A DNA stretch of 64,000 nt from positions 1-64,000 of the forward strand of contig JABVCK010000004.1 of the NCBI GenBank assembly GCA_013540605.1. Direction: 5' to 3'. The position numbers and the translations under genes are program-made. Below, piece by piece: positions 26,157-33,652 of this stretch. The number at the start of each line of letters is the position of its first letter. Position 1 is the first letter of the stretch. Source of the stretch: Bacillota bacterium (GTDB lineage: Bacteria; Bacillota; Clostridia; Ch29). A model generated the notes under the pieces. It worked only from the letters and a program-made list of their open reading frames with translations. It made no database searches and had not been told where the DNA came from.

Positions 26157-26430
26157 ATGTTTGCCGTTCAATTTTATATTATACATTAAAGACTCTGGCG
26201 TTTCAAGTGCAAAAATATAGAACGGCACAACAAATACTGCCTATTGACACGTCTTCAAGCTTACCAGACCGTCTCACAATACTCTCTAGTTTCATCACAA
26301 AAAATCAATAGTATACATACAATTATACTGCAAAATCAAAACCATATACTATCCTCTTATAACGGTGGCTGTTAAAGCCACCGTTCTTTTGGTTGTTAAC
26401 TTGCATAAAAAAAATTGTTTGAAATTTTAC
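26157..26430. other. Intergenic region upstream of tRNA-Trp
   Basis: No gene was found. A strong 10-bp stem (aacggtggct / agccaccgtt, 26361-26385) followed by cttttggttgtt could terminate plus-strand transcription, although no plus-strand gene ends here. Confidence 0.5.
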
Positions 26431-26569
26431 TTGCATTATTGTGTAGAAATTGTTACAATATTATCGAAGAAAGTTCGCTTTCTCATTCTTTAACCCTTTA
26501 TATACTTACTCATTATAGACCCCTTTAACATATTTTTTGCCTCTCACTACTGAGAGGTTTCTATTTTTT
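26431..26569 (+). ncRNA. Candidate small RNA with its own promoter and terminator
   Basis: A promoter-like TTGCAT (26431-26436) and TACAAT (26454-26459) are 17 bp apart. About 75 bp past the expected start, a perfect cctctca/tgagagg hairpin (26540-26557) is followed by tttctatttttt. The RNA would be about 100 nt long, with a small agaaag/ctttct hairpin near its 5' end. No reading frame of note lies within. It could also be the leader of the small-protein gene downstream. Confidence 0.45.
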
Positions 26570-26662
26570 CTGAAAATAATATATAATAGAATTAACAAAC
26601 GCCTATCAGTTTTTCTCTGAAAGGATGCAGAATTAAATAGAAATATTTAAGGAGGTCTGATC

Positions 26663-26764
26663 ATGAGCAAAGACGAAGTAGACGGCAAAACGTTCCTCAG
26701 CTTTCTCATAGGATTCATAGTAGTCGTAGGGATTGTTTCTGTTTTAGCAAAAATGATTGCTTAG
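26663..26764 (+). CDS. Small single-span membrane protein, 33 residues
   Basis: The frame starts at ATG 26663 behind a near-perfect ribosome-binding site (aaggaggtctgatc). It encodes SKDEVDGKTFLSF followed by one hydrophobic helix (LIGFIVVVGIVSVLAKMIA). A TATAAT-like box lies about 75 bp upstream. A damaged inverted copy of the gene and its downstream region is at 28991-29145. I do not recognise the family. The strong translation signals make it a probable gene rather than chance. Confidence 0.65.
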   Translation: MSKDEVDGKTFLSFLIGFIVVVGIVSVLAKMIA

Positions 26765-26828
26765 ACAATCAAAAACGCTCTCCCTTCTGACATCATCAGT
26801 TCGTCAAATAAATTTATAAAAGTATATT
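26686..26828. repeat. Inverted repeat pair B, left member
   Basis: The 3' two thirds of the small-protein gene and the following about 65 bp match the reverse complement of 28991-29145 (for example tagggattgtttctgtttta and catcatcagttcgtcaaa). The right copy has several one- to three-base insertions that break the frame. Confidence 0.75.
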
Positions 26829-26971
26829 CCCTTGTTTGACACTTGATGAAAGTAAAAATCCTGCAAGGCCTCGATATAAGAGGTTTTACAGGATTTCACG
26901 TTGGTATAAAAAGTGCGTAATGTTTTTTATTTTTTCGTTTCTTTAAAAATTTTTGAATAACAGTAACTGGA

Positions 26972-27110
26972 GGAGACAGGAAATCTGGCTGAGCATTCCT
27001 GTTGAAAAGATTAAACAAAATGTCCCATATGACTTTGAACGATGCCAGGTGGTCACGCAAACTTCAAACCTCTGGTTCATCTGACGGTTTCTACTGAGGA
27101 GACTGGTAAG
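26972..27110 (+). pseudogene. Fragment of the methyltransferase 3' end (inverted copy)
   Basis: The plus strand reads LSIPVEKIKQ-like sequence (agcattcctgttgaaaagattaaacaa), then degraded DLNDSRWS and LNLKP equivalents, and ends in a RFLLRRL-like tail. This corresponds to the C-terminal 45 residues of the gene at 30884-31510, with indels. No start codon belongs to it. Confidence 0.7.
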
Positions 27111-28212
27111 ATGACGCTTCTCCTGAAACGGTGGTTTTTTAGTATGTCCACCAGAAACTATATGTCCGTGTTAACCTCCGGGACCGGATGAAAAAGCTGA
27201 ACGGGGCTCTTCCTGTTATTGGATGCAGAAAAGAAATCCTTTGTCCGGCGTTCCGGGTATATATAAGAGAAAAAGGATATAATGACAGGCAAAAAGGAAA
27301 GGAGGGCATGGATGGATAGGTATCTGATTGAGGAGATTTCATAGCTCTGGCGACGGCATTTACTTTAAACTACAAATGATCGATGTTAACCTGGAAAGGT
27401 GGAAGAAATCTAGAAAAAAGATAATTAATTCAAAAAGGTCAAACAATCAAGATAATAAATCCAAAGACTTTAGCAGAGTTACCAACTAGGCAGTAGCTTG
27501 AAAATAAGCTCTGAATTCATAAAAAGCGGTTCAGGGCAGAAATATTGTTTACCGCCTAGTTTTTTATTTTGTCTAAATTCCCTCTCACCAATCTCCACCT
27601 TTACTCTAGTGATCCTGTAGTCGAACGGGAAACCAGCTGCGTCGGAATACCATTTTCAGAAATAGAAAGGCCTGGGGATCCCATATGGGCCATATTTTGG
27701 TCTAACTCTATGCCTTTGTGCAGGGAAGCCTGCGAGCGTACCATCATCGCCGATGATTTACATATGATTACCGGTGAGGTACAACGGTGCACAACGGCAG
27801 CCTTTATACGCAGGTATATCCATAGAGCTTCGTGGAATCTGGGCTGAATACTGATATTTTTAAAAAACAGTTCAGGGCCTCCAGGCCGTAAAAGCCGGTG
27901 TTCTATATATACTCTGGCCGGTGCAGAGAATGAAAATTTGACGGCATTTTCATTGGAGGATCCAGCGGGTTTACCGCGAAGAGTGGATTGCACCTGAAAC
28001 TATCTTGCAGTCCGAATATAATCAACTACGGTAAACTAGCATGCCAAATTTGTGAGCAAGCTGCCAAAACCGCTTTAACTGGAAATTATCAGGCCTGAAT
28101 AGCTGAGCGGGCATAATGGTGGGGCCTAAAATAGAGAAAACTCTTTAAATAACCTGAATATCAACAAAAAATGGTTTCAGGTCATAAACCCGAAACCATT
28201 GATATATCTGGC

Positions 28213-28302
28213 TGGTGCTGGGAACCGGACTGAATTTGGTACGACTTCACGGTCCGCAGGATTTTGGGTCCCAGGTCTGCCTGTTCCGTGGGCCACCCCG
28301 GC
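28213..28302 (-). pseudogene. Damaged tRNA-Leu copy
   Basis: On the minus strand this starts gccggggtggcc and ends ggttcccagcacca, like the intact tRNA-Leu at 29700-29788. The anticodon loop and variable arm carry inserted and changed bases (ggacccaaaatcc instead of ggacttaaaatcc), and the T-arm is disrupted. It is not a functional tRNA as written. Confidence 0.75.
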
Positions 28303-28316
28303 AAAAATAAAAAATT

Positions 28317-28392
28317 TGAGGCGCCACCAGGATCCGAACTGGGGAATACCAGCGATTTGCAGTCCTCGTCTTACCACTTTGGCTATGGCGGC
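28317..28392 (-). pseudogene. Damaged tRNA-Cys copy
   Basis: The minus strand reads ccatagccaaagtggtaaga, an anticodon region gaggactGCAaatc and a T-arm/acceptor tcggatcctggtggcgcct. The order of parts is tRNA-Cys(GCA), but an extra base lies in the D-loop and the anticodon stem is broken. Confidence 0.7.
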
Positions 28393-28396
28393 TGCT

Positions 28397-28478
28397 GGTT
28401 TGAGCGAAGACGGATCTGAAACCCCGCGATATCTGCCTTGGCAAGCAAGGGACGCCCCACCACTGAGCCACTCCCCGC
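28397..28478 (-). pseudogene. Damaged tRNA-Gly copy
   Basis: The minus strand reads gcggggagtggctcagtggt, an anticodon region cttGCCaag with extra bases before it, and gcggggtttcagatccgtc. It resembles tRNA-Gly(GCC), with several one- to four-base insertions that destroy the stems. Confidence 0.7.
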
Positions 28479-28494
28479 ATATATTATATTTATG

Positions 28495-28573
28495 TATTCC
28501 AGGGCGGGACCGAACCACTGGGACACGAGGATTTTCAGTCCTCTGGCTCTACCCATCTGAGCTTACCTGGGCA
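28495..28573 (-). pseudogene. Damaged tRNA-Phe copy
   Basis: The minus strand reads gcccaggtaagctcagatgg, then agaggactGAAaatcctcgtgtc and gttcggtcccgccctgg. The anticodon arm of tRNA-Phe(GAA) is intact, but bases are inserted in the acceptor/D region and T-stem. Confidence 0.72.
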
Positions 28574-28668
28574 TTTGGGAAGTGATGTGGGAAGCGAGAA
28601 GTGAGATTTTAGTACTGCCATTAAGCATTACTGGAATCTACATCAAACCTACACATCGCACCTCTTGT

Positions 28669-28750
28669 ATGGCGACCTGGAAGGGCCTGAACCTCGACCT
28701 CCAGCGCCATGACAGGCTGGCATTCTGTAACCAAGCTGAACTACTAATAT
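28669..28750 (-). pseudogene. Damaged tRNA-Asp copy
   Basis: The minus strand reads tagttcagcttggttacaga, then atgccagcctGTCatggcgctgg, aggtcgaggttcaggccctt and ccaggtcgcca. This is the part order of tRNA-Asp(GTC), with substitutions and inserted bases in the D-arm, anticodon stem and T-arm. Confidence 0.72.
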
Positions 28751-28826
28751 GGTGGCACAACTGGCCTGAAAATCCAGTGACTTCTGCTTAAGGCAGGTGC
28801 TCTCCCAACTGGAGCTTTAAGCTCCA
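28750..28826 (-). pseudogene. Damaged tRNA-Val copy
   Basis: The minus strand reads ggagcttaaagctccagttg, ggagagcacctgccttaagc and agaagtcactggattttcag. It resembles tRNA-Val(TAC): the AC of the anticodon is missing, and the acceptor and T-stems are broken. It is the first of the damaged array, with an AT-rich, promoter-like stretch before it (28830-28990). Confidence 0.65.
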
Positions 28827-28829
28827 TAT

Positions 28830-28990
28830 GACTAATTTAGATTGAAGGACAAATACTTTAGCATAAGCAACAGCCAAGTGCAATTTTAAGTCAAAAAATT
28901 ACTGAGCATTGTTTTAGAGAAATACTAGTATCAATCTTTTAAAGTTTTATTATACTTTTATTATACCATAGATTTTATCCTTAATTCCAA
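28830..28990. other. AT-rich region before the damaged tRNA array
   Basis: No gene is seen. On the minus strand several TATAAT-like boxes occur (tggtataataaaagtataataaaac), suggesting the remains of the array promoter. Confidence 0.4.
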
Positions 28991-29145
28991 TATACTTTTA
29001 TAAATTTTATTTTGACGAACTGATGATGCCAGAAGGGAGAGTTGGGTTTTTGATTGTTCAAGCAATCATTTCCTTTTGCTAAAACAGAAACAATCCCTAC
29101 GTGACTACCAAGTGAATCCTATGAGAAAGCTGCTGCTGAGGAACG
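28991..29145. repeat. Inverted repeat pair B, right (damaged) member
   Basis: This is the reverse-complement match of 26686-26828. On the minus strand the small membrane protein sequence is recognisable but broken by short insertions (ctcagcagcagctttctcat instead of ctcagctttctcat). It lies upstream of the damaged tRNA array on that strand. That suggests the intact order was once small-protein gene, tRNA array, then the 74-residue and methyltransferase region. Confidence 0.75.
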
Positions 29146-29291
29146 TGGTCTTGGATACAGCTGAATAAAATACAATTTTAAAAGCCTTAGAAATAAGTGG
29201 CTTTTTTATTGTTTTAATAATTTTGTGTTTTCTATTGCGTAGTTTTGCGTTATGTGTTATAATTTATAAGGGATTAGGAGGGATGCTTGTT

Positions 29292-29650
29292 ATGAGGATT
29301 ACAACATCTAGGGTCTAAAATGCTGCTTCCACTCTTATGTTATAAAAACAATATATACTAACGGAAAAGAGCATACAAAAATTGCTGAAAACTTGGAAAC
29401 CTATGATGAACTTAAAAAGAAATTAAACGGCCAAGGACCCTGCTGAATGTGGGGGCAAAAAAATACATTGAGGAACTAAACAAAAGAAAAAGAAGAGAAA
29501 CGAGGAAGTACTCAGTTAAATATTCTCCTCTAAACTTATCAAAAAGATGAGCAGCAGTTCCTTTAACGGAGGGTACCTTTTCCTTCAAAAATATATCATG
29601 AACTGGGACTATATAAGGTTTGCAAGGGAAATTAATAAAAGCAGTATAAC
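29292..29650 (+). pseudogene. 5' fragment of an IS1634-type (IS4 superfamily) transposase
   Basis: From an ATG behind aggagggatgcttgtt, pieces in shifting frames read MRITTSRV, NGKEHTKIAENLETYDELKK, KKYIEELNKRKREETRKYSV, YSPLKLIKKDEQ and FNGGYLFLQKIYHELG-like sequence. This is the N-terminus of IS1634-group transposases. At least four small indels interrupt it, and it ends abruptly at tRNA-Cys sequence. No downstream catalytic part or right end is present in the window. Confidence 0.7.
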
Positions 29651-29654
29651 GACG

Positions 29655-29688
29655 ACCTTTGCCAGTTCGAATCTGGGTGGCGCCTCCA
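29655..29688 (+). pseudogene. 3' remnant of tRNA-Cys
   Basis: The sequence ccagttcgaatctgggtggcgcctcca is a correct T-arm, acceptor 3' strand and CCA of tRNA-Cys. The 5' two thirds are missing and replaced by transposase sequence. The gene has been cut, or the assembly joins here wrongly. Confidence 0.75.
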
Positions 29689-29699
29689 TTTTTTATTTT

Positions 29700-29788
29700 G
29701 CCGGGGTGGCGGAACAGGCAGACGCACAGGACTTAAAATCCTGCGGACCGTGAGGTCCGTACCGGTTCGATTCCGGTTCCCGGCACCA
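29700..29788 (+). tRNA. tRNA-Leu (UAA anticodon)
   Basis: The 89-nt sequence has acceptor gccgggg/tcccggc, D-arm tggcggaacaggcagacgca, anticodon arm caggactTAAaatcctg, a long class II variable arm (cggaccgtgaggtccg), T-arm accggttcgattccggt and an encoded CCA. All stems pair. A damaged inverted copy is at 28213-28302. A terminator follows at 29801. Confidence 0.96.
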
Positions 29789-29800
29789 GCCAGATATATC

Positions 29801-29838
29801 AATGGTTTCAGGGTTTATGACCTGAAACCATTTTTGTT
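29801..29838 (+). terminator. Rho-independent terminator after tRNA-Leu
   Basis: A perfect 12-bp stem (aatggtttcagg / cctgaaaccatt) with an 8-nt loop is followed by tttgttt. It ends the tRNA transcript. A copy of this hairpin with one inserted T exists in the damaged arm. Confidence 0.85.
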
Positions 29839-29984
29839 TGATATTCAGGTTGTTAAGAGTTTTCTCTATTTTTAAAACCCCCTGCATTATGCCCTTCAAC
29901 TATTCAAACCCTGATAATTTCAGTTAAGCGGTTTTGGCAGCTTGCTCACAAATTTGGCATACTGGTTACCATAGTTGATTATAT

Positions 29985-30370
29985 TCAGACTGTGAATGGT
30001 TTCAGGTGCAATCCCTCTTCCGCGGTAAACCGCTGGATCTCCTCAGCCAATGCCGTCAAATTTTCATTCTCTGCACCGGCCAGAAGTATATATGAAACAC
30101 CGGCGCTTTTTACGGCTTCCTGGAGGCCCCTGAACTGTTTTAAAAAATATCGTGTCCAACCCGAATTCCACAGCTCTATGAATATACCTGCAATATAAAG
30201 GAAGCTACCGTTGACACCTGGTGTACCTCACCAGTAATCATATGCGTCATCGGCGACCAGTGGTACCCGCTCATGAGCTTCCTGCACAAAAGCATAGAGT
30301 TAGACCAAAAATATGGCCCTGGGAATCCCCCAGGCCTTTCTGTTCTGAAAATGATATTCACAAACGCAGC
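29985..30370 (-). pseudogene. Unrecognised gene broken by frameshifts
   Basis: On the minus strand three readable segments follow each other in different frames: YPVVERETSCVCEYHFQNRK, YAFVQEAHERVPLVADDAYD and a last one with FRGLQEAVKSAGVSYILLAG then LTALAEEIQRFTAEEGLHLK, ending at 29985. They look like one gene of about 150 codons with at least two frameshifts. The family is not recognised. The inverted arm (27590-28000) holds an even more damaged copy. Confidence 0.45.
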
Positions 30371-30456
30371 TGGTTTCCCGTTCGACTACAGGATATAAGT
30401 AAGGTGGAGATTGGTGAGAGAATTTAGACAAAAATAAAAAACTAGGCGTGAAACAA

Positions 30457-30681
30457 CTATTTCTGCCTAGACACTTTACCAATTCCAAACTTATTTTCAA
30501 ACTGCCTAGTTGTTAACTCTGCTAAAAAGTCTTTTGGATTTATTATCTTAATTGTTTGACCTTTTGAATTAATTATCTTTTTCTGAATTTCTTTACCTTT
30601 CGGGTTATCAATCCTTTGTTGTAGTTTAAGTAAATGCCCGTCACTTGAAACTATAATCTCCTCAATCAGATACCTGTCCAT
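30457..30681 (-). CDS. Hypothetical protein, 74 residues
   Basis: The frame starts at an ATG behind ggagggcatgg and encodes a small, basic protein (MDRYLIEEIIVSSDGHLLKL, NPKGKEIQKKIINSKGQTIK, NPKDFLAELTTRQFENKFGI). No domain is recognised. The good ribosome-binding site and an upstream TATAAT support expression. The copy in the damaged arm (about 27310-27500) is interrupted. Because the region right after it is decayed, the C-terminus may not be the original one. Confidence 0.5.
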   Translation of the reverse strand: MDRYLIEEIIVSSDGHLLKLQQRIDNPKGKEIQKKIINSKGQTIKIINPKDFLAELTTRQFENKFGIGKVSRQK

Positions 30682-30883
30682 CCATGCCCTCCTTTCCTTT
30701 TGCGCCTGTCATTATATCCTTTCTCTTATATATACCCAGAACGCCGGACAAAAGTTTTCTTTTTCTGCATCCAATAACAGGAAAACCCCCGTTCCCAGCT
30801 TTTTTCATCCGGTCCCGGAGGTTAACACGGACATATGGTTTCCTGACGGACACTGCAAAAACCGTTTCAGGAGAAGCGTCATC

Positions 30884-31510
30884 TTACAGTCTCCTCGGTA
30901 GAAAACCGTCCAGATACGAACAGGGTTTGAGATTTAATAATGACCACCTGCTGTCGTTCAAGTCCTTATAGGACATTTGTTTAATCTTTTCAACAGGAAT
31001 ACTCAGCGGGTGTTCCTGTCTCCCTCCGGTTACTATTCCCAGACCAAAGTCACAGTCCAGAACAAATATCCTGAGGTCATTCCTTGTTGTACGAAGGTGC
31101 AATATTGTCTTCCAGACCTCCCCGCAGTAGGATTTTGTTGAACGCCTTTCATCAGGGGGGTTGCAGTCATGCATAACAATAATGCCTTTTTTGTCCAGAT
31201 GCTTGAGACAATTATTGACATCCCTCAATGATTGTTCGTAACTATGGCATCCGTCGATAAAAGCGACATCAATTTTATCGTCTTTAAATATGTGGGCATG
31301 ATGCGCAAAGAATTCGTCGCTGGTCATCCGGAAATATTTTGTTCTGCTGTTCAGGATTTTTCTGACCTTTTCCGCAGGAGGCATCGGGTCAACCCCGAAT
31401 TTCCTTTGGCACCGTATCCGTTCAAAGGTGTTTCCGTACTGCACTCCTATCTCTAAATAGGTCCTGCCTCCTATAGCATCTATTATCTTCTGTATAACCT
31501 TGGCTCTCAC
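30884..31510 (-). CDS. Class I SAM-dependent methyltransferase
   Basis: The 208-residue protein has a Rossmann-like methyltransferase core. TYLEIGVQYGNTFERI is motif I, which binds S-adenosylmethionine, KFGVDPMPP is motif II, and DKIDVAFIDGCHSYEQSLRD and GIIVMHDCNPPDE are the later strands. The IDGCHSYE block is typical of Methyltransf_24-type enzymes, many acting on sugars or secondary metabolites; the substrate here is unknown. The 3' end is duplicated in damaged form at 26972-27110. It has a good site (aaaggagc) before the ATG. Confidence 0.8.
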   Translation of the reverse strand: MRAKVIQKIIDAIGGRTYLEIGVQYGNTFERIRCQRKFGVDPMPPAEKVRKILNSRTKYFRMTSDEFFAHHAHIFKDDKIDVAFIDGCHSYEQSLRDVNNCLKHLDKKGIIVMHDCNPPDERRSTKSYCGEVWKTILHLRTTRNDLRIFVLDCDFGLGIVTGGRQEHPLSIPVEKIKQMSYKDLNDSRWSLLNLKPCSYLDGFLPRRL

Positions 31511-32005
31511 AGTTAATTAGCTCCTTTCAGATAAAGTTATTTCCCAACAGCACTGCGCTGGTATAAGGCGAGCAAATTACGACCCTTAGGTACTTACCCA
31601 ATGCGGCCTACTACACTTTATGTTCAACCGGTAAAATGTGTAATTGTGAAATTCGCCCCTGTTTTTGCGTTTTTGTGGACGGCTGTGTAAACCCCGATGG
31701 CCGGATTTTGGGCACCTGCATCCCGCTGAATTCTGCCAAAAACTGCAAGACGGGGATGAACCGGACGTACCGAATCGCATTCATATGCTGAATATCCGGC
31801 AGTAACCCCCTTGACGTCCTATTTCTCTGAGCGCAGTCCCATTAATTATTTGTATATTTATTAATTGCATGGGGCGTATTATTATTGTCAACAAAAGCCG
31901 AAAACCATTGAAACCACTGGATAACACAGGCTTACACGGTATTCCCCTGTGTGTATATATTTTCAATTAATAATCATTCGGACACGAAATTGCTGAAGCC
32001 ATTGA
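31511..32005. other. Intergenic region before the lysine aminotransferase gene
   Basis: About 500 bp without a gene. It contains the left flanking repeat (31654-31722), a second short match to the right flank (tgacgtcctattt near 31812) and a possible activator half-site pair, TACAC-N13-GTGTA (31933-31955), about 90 bp upstream of the expected sigma-54 start. Confidence 0.5.
31654..31722. repeat. Left direct repeat flanking the lysine aminotransferase gene
   Basis: The 69-bp block (cgcccctgtttttgcg ... ggattttgggcacctgcat) matches 33530-33598 with about 13 differences. All but one are transitions. The two copies have the same orientation and bracket the lat gene. Confidence 0.75.
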
Positions 32006-32021
32006 TGGCACAAAAAATGCA
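32006..32021 (+). promoter_or_regulatory. Sigma-54 (RpoN) type promoter of lat
   Basis: TGGCACAAAAAATGCA matches TGGCAC-N5-TTGCA with one mismatch and the exact GG-N10-GC spacing. It lies 132 bp before the lat start codon, implying a leader of about 120 nt. The activator at 17468-19219 is the likely partner. Confidence 0.8.
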
Positions 32022-32152
32022 GAAGAAATATATACAAATGTTAATAATTGTAGAAAATCTCACTCAAAGTAGGCGTTATTTGGATATAGCCTACGGAAAA
32101 GAAAAATTCTACATAAATTATGAACTATAATTTTAAAAAGGAGGTAATGTTC

Positions 32153-33481
32153 ATGATCAAACCCCAGGAGGTCCTTTCATCACTGGAAAAATGTATGCTG
32201 GTGGACGGCTTCCCGATAGTTGTGGACCTGGAAAAATCCTACGGAAGCCATATCATTGATGCCCGGGATAATACCGATTGGCTGGATTTCTATACATTTT
32301 TCGCATCATGTCCGCTGGGCATAAATCATCCCAAACTCGCCAACGATGAATTTAAAGAGAGGGTATTTAGAGCTGCAGTAAACAAGGTAGCCAACTCGGA
32401 TATCTACACCGTTGAGATGGCAGACTTTGTGAAGACCTTTATGGAAGTGGCGGCTCCTGAAGGTTTTAATCATTTGTTTTTGATAGACTATGGCACCCTG
32501 GCGGTGGAGAATGCGCTCAAGGTGGCCATGGACTGGAAGGTCCGGAAGAACATCGCCAAGGGATATGCAGAAAGCGCTGAAAAGGGCACGAGGGTGATCC
32601 ATTTCAAGGAGTCTTTCCACGGACGCAGCGGGTACACCCTTTCCCTTACCAACACTGCAGACCCGAGAAAATATAAGTATTTTACCAAGTTCCCGGATTG
32701 GCCCAGGATTTCGAACCCCAAGATCGTATGGCCTCTGGAAGAGCATCTTGAAGAGGTGGAAAAAGCCGAAAAAGAAGCGCTGGCCCAGATAATGGCTGCT
32801 GTAAAAGATGGAGCCGATGACATCTGCGCCTTGATCATTGAGACCATCCAGGGTGAGGGCGGGGACAATCATTTCAGGACGGAATTCTTCCAGCAGTTGA
32901 GAAACATATGCGACGAATATGATATAATGTTGATTTTTGATGAAGTCCAGTGCGGCATGGGCCTCACCGGCAAGATGTGGGCCTGGCAGCATCATGGTGT
33001 CAAACCCGATATATTCGCCTTCGGCAAAAAGGCTCAGATCTGCGGCATCATGGCAGGCAGCCGGGTGGATGAAGTGGAAAACAACTGTTTTGTGGAAAGC
33101 AGCCGCATAAATTCCACCTGGGGAGGAAATCTCTGTGACATGGTCCGCTCCACAAGGATATTGGAGATAATGAAGGAAGATAAAATCCTTGATTATGTAA
33201 ATAAGATAGCTCCGGTTCTGCACGGGCATATGCATGCTCTGGAAAAAGAATTCCCGGAATTGATAAGCAATGTCAGATACAAAGGCTTGATGGCGGCATT
33301 CAGTTTCCCCGAGCCGGCATTGAGGGATAAGTTCCAGAAACTTTGTTACGATGAAAAGATGCTGGTGCTGCCATCGGGAACGCACAGCATACGATTCAGA
33401 CCCATACTCAATGTATCCGAAGAGGACTTGAAGGATGGATACGAGAGAATGAGGCTGGTATTAAAGAAGATGAGCGTATAA
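32153..33481 (+). CDS. lat: L-lysine 6-aminotransferase
   Basis: The protein of about 442 residues is a class III PLP aminotransferase with the lysine epsilon-aminotransferase pattern: EKSYGSHIIDARDNTDWLDF, FYTFFASCPLGINHPKL, HFKESFHGRSGYTLSLTNT, IIETIQGEGGDNHFR, LIFDEVQCGMGLTG and the lysine region FAFGKKAQICGIMAG. It moves the epsilon-amino group of lysine to 2-oxoglutarate. The ATG at 32153 is eight bases after aaggagg; upstream in-frame ATGs lack a site. A sigma-54 promoter lies upstream and a strong terminator follows. It is a single-gene unit between flanking repeats. Confidence 0.9.
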   Translation: MIKPQEVLSSLEKCMLVDGFPIVVDLEKSYGSHIIDARDNTDWLDFYTFFASCPLGINHPKLANDEFKERVFRAAVNKVANSDIYTVEMADFVKTFMEVAAPEGFNHLFLIDYGTLAVENALKVAMDWKVRKNIAKGYAESAEKGTRVIHFKESFHGRSGYTLSLTNTADPRKYKYFTKFPDWPRISNPKIVWPLEEHLEEVEKAEKEALAQIMAAVKDGADDICALIIETIQGEGGDNHFRTEFFQQLRNICDEYDIMLIFDEVQCGMGLTGKMWAWQHHGVKPDIFAFGKKAQICGIMAGSRVDEVENNCFVESSRINSTWGGNLCDMVRSTRILEIMKEDKILDYVNKIAPVLHGHMHALEKEFPELISNVRYKGLMAAFSFPEPALRDKFQKLCYDEKMLVLPSGTHSIRFRPILNVSEEDLKDGYERMRLVLKKMSV

Positions 33482-33504
33482 TAAATCTATATCCATGGAT
33501 TTTC

Positions 33505-33545
33505 GGGCAGGCCGCATTAAATTGTGGCCTGCCCCCGTTTTTGTG
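33505..33545 (+). terminator. Rho-independent terminator after lat
   Basis: A GC-rich stem gggcaggcc / ggcctgccc with a 12-nt loop is followed by cccgtttttgtgctttt. The hairpin is symmetric and might also stop minus-strand transcripts from the cobalamin operon, whose last gene ends at 33653. Confidence 0.85.
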
Positions 33546-33598
33546 CTTTTGTAAACGGCTGTATAAGCCCCCATAGCCGAATTTTGGGCGCCTACATG
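33530..33598. repeat. Right direct repeat flanking the lysine aminotransferase gene
   Basis: This is the partner of 31654-31722. It begins inside the lat terminator tail and ends at cctacatgacgtcctattta. The last part also matches the sequence near 31812. Confidence 0.75.
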
Positions 33599-33652
33599 AC
33601 GTCCTATTTAGGATGCATTATTATTTAATATACAAAATATACAAAAATCTTA

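Larger units (their letters stand above)
26972..28302. repeat. Inverted repeat pair A, left (damaged) arm
   Basis: This stretch matches the reverse complement of 29700-31028 along its length, with many small insertions and deletions. Landmarks in order are: the 3' end of the methyltransferase gene (26972-27110), the gap before the 74-residue gene, that gene in broken form (27310-27500), the unnamed decayed gene (27590-28000) and a damaged tRNA-Leu (28213-28302). Short indels outnumber what normal drift would give at this level of identity. Confidence 0.8.
29700..31028. repeat. Inverted repeat pair A, right arm
   Basis: This is the cleaner partner of 26972-28302. It contains the intact tRNA-Leu, the tRNA terminator, a decayed unnamed gene, the 74-residue gene and the 3' part of the methyltransferase gene. 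Confidence 0.8.

Noticed and set aside
26361-26385. Hairpin taken as a terminator of a plus-strand gene
   Set aside because: No plus-strand gene ends upstream of it. It is mentioned only as part of the intergenic region.
28199-28585. Open frames on both strands at 28.2-28.6 kb
   Set aside because: The DNA is made of damaged tRNA genes; the frames are chance openings through them.
30662-30853. A 63-codon minus-strand frame upstream of the 74-residue gene
   Set aside because: It overlaps the start of the next gene, lacks a ribosome-binding site and contains what looks like the promoter of that gene.
32306-33385. A 359-codon minus-strand open frame opposite the lysine aminotransferase gene
   Set aside because: The plus strand is a clear class III aminotransferase; the antisense frame has no motif and no start signal.
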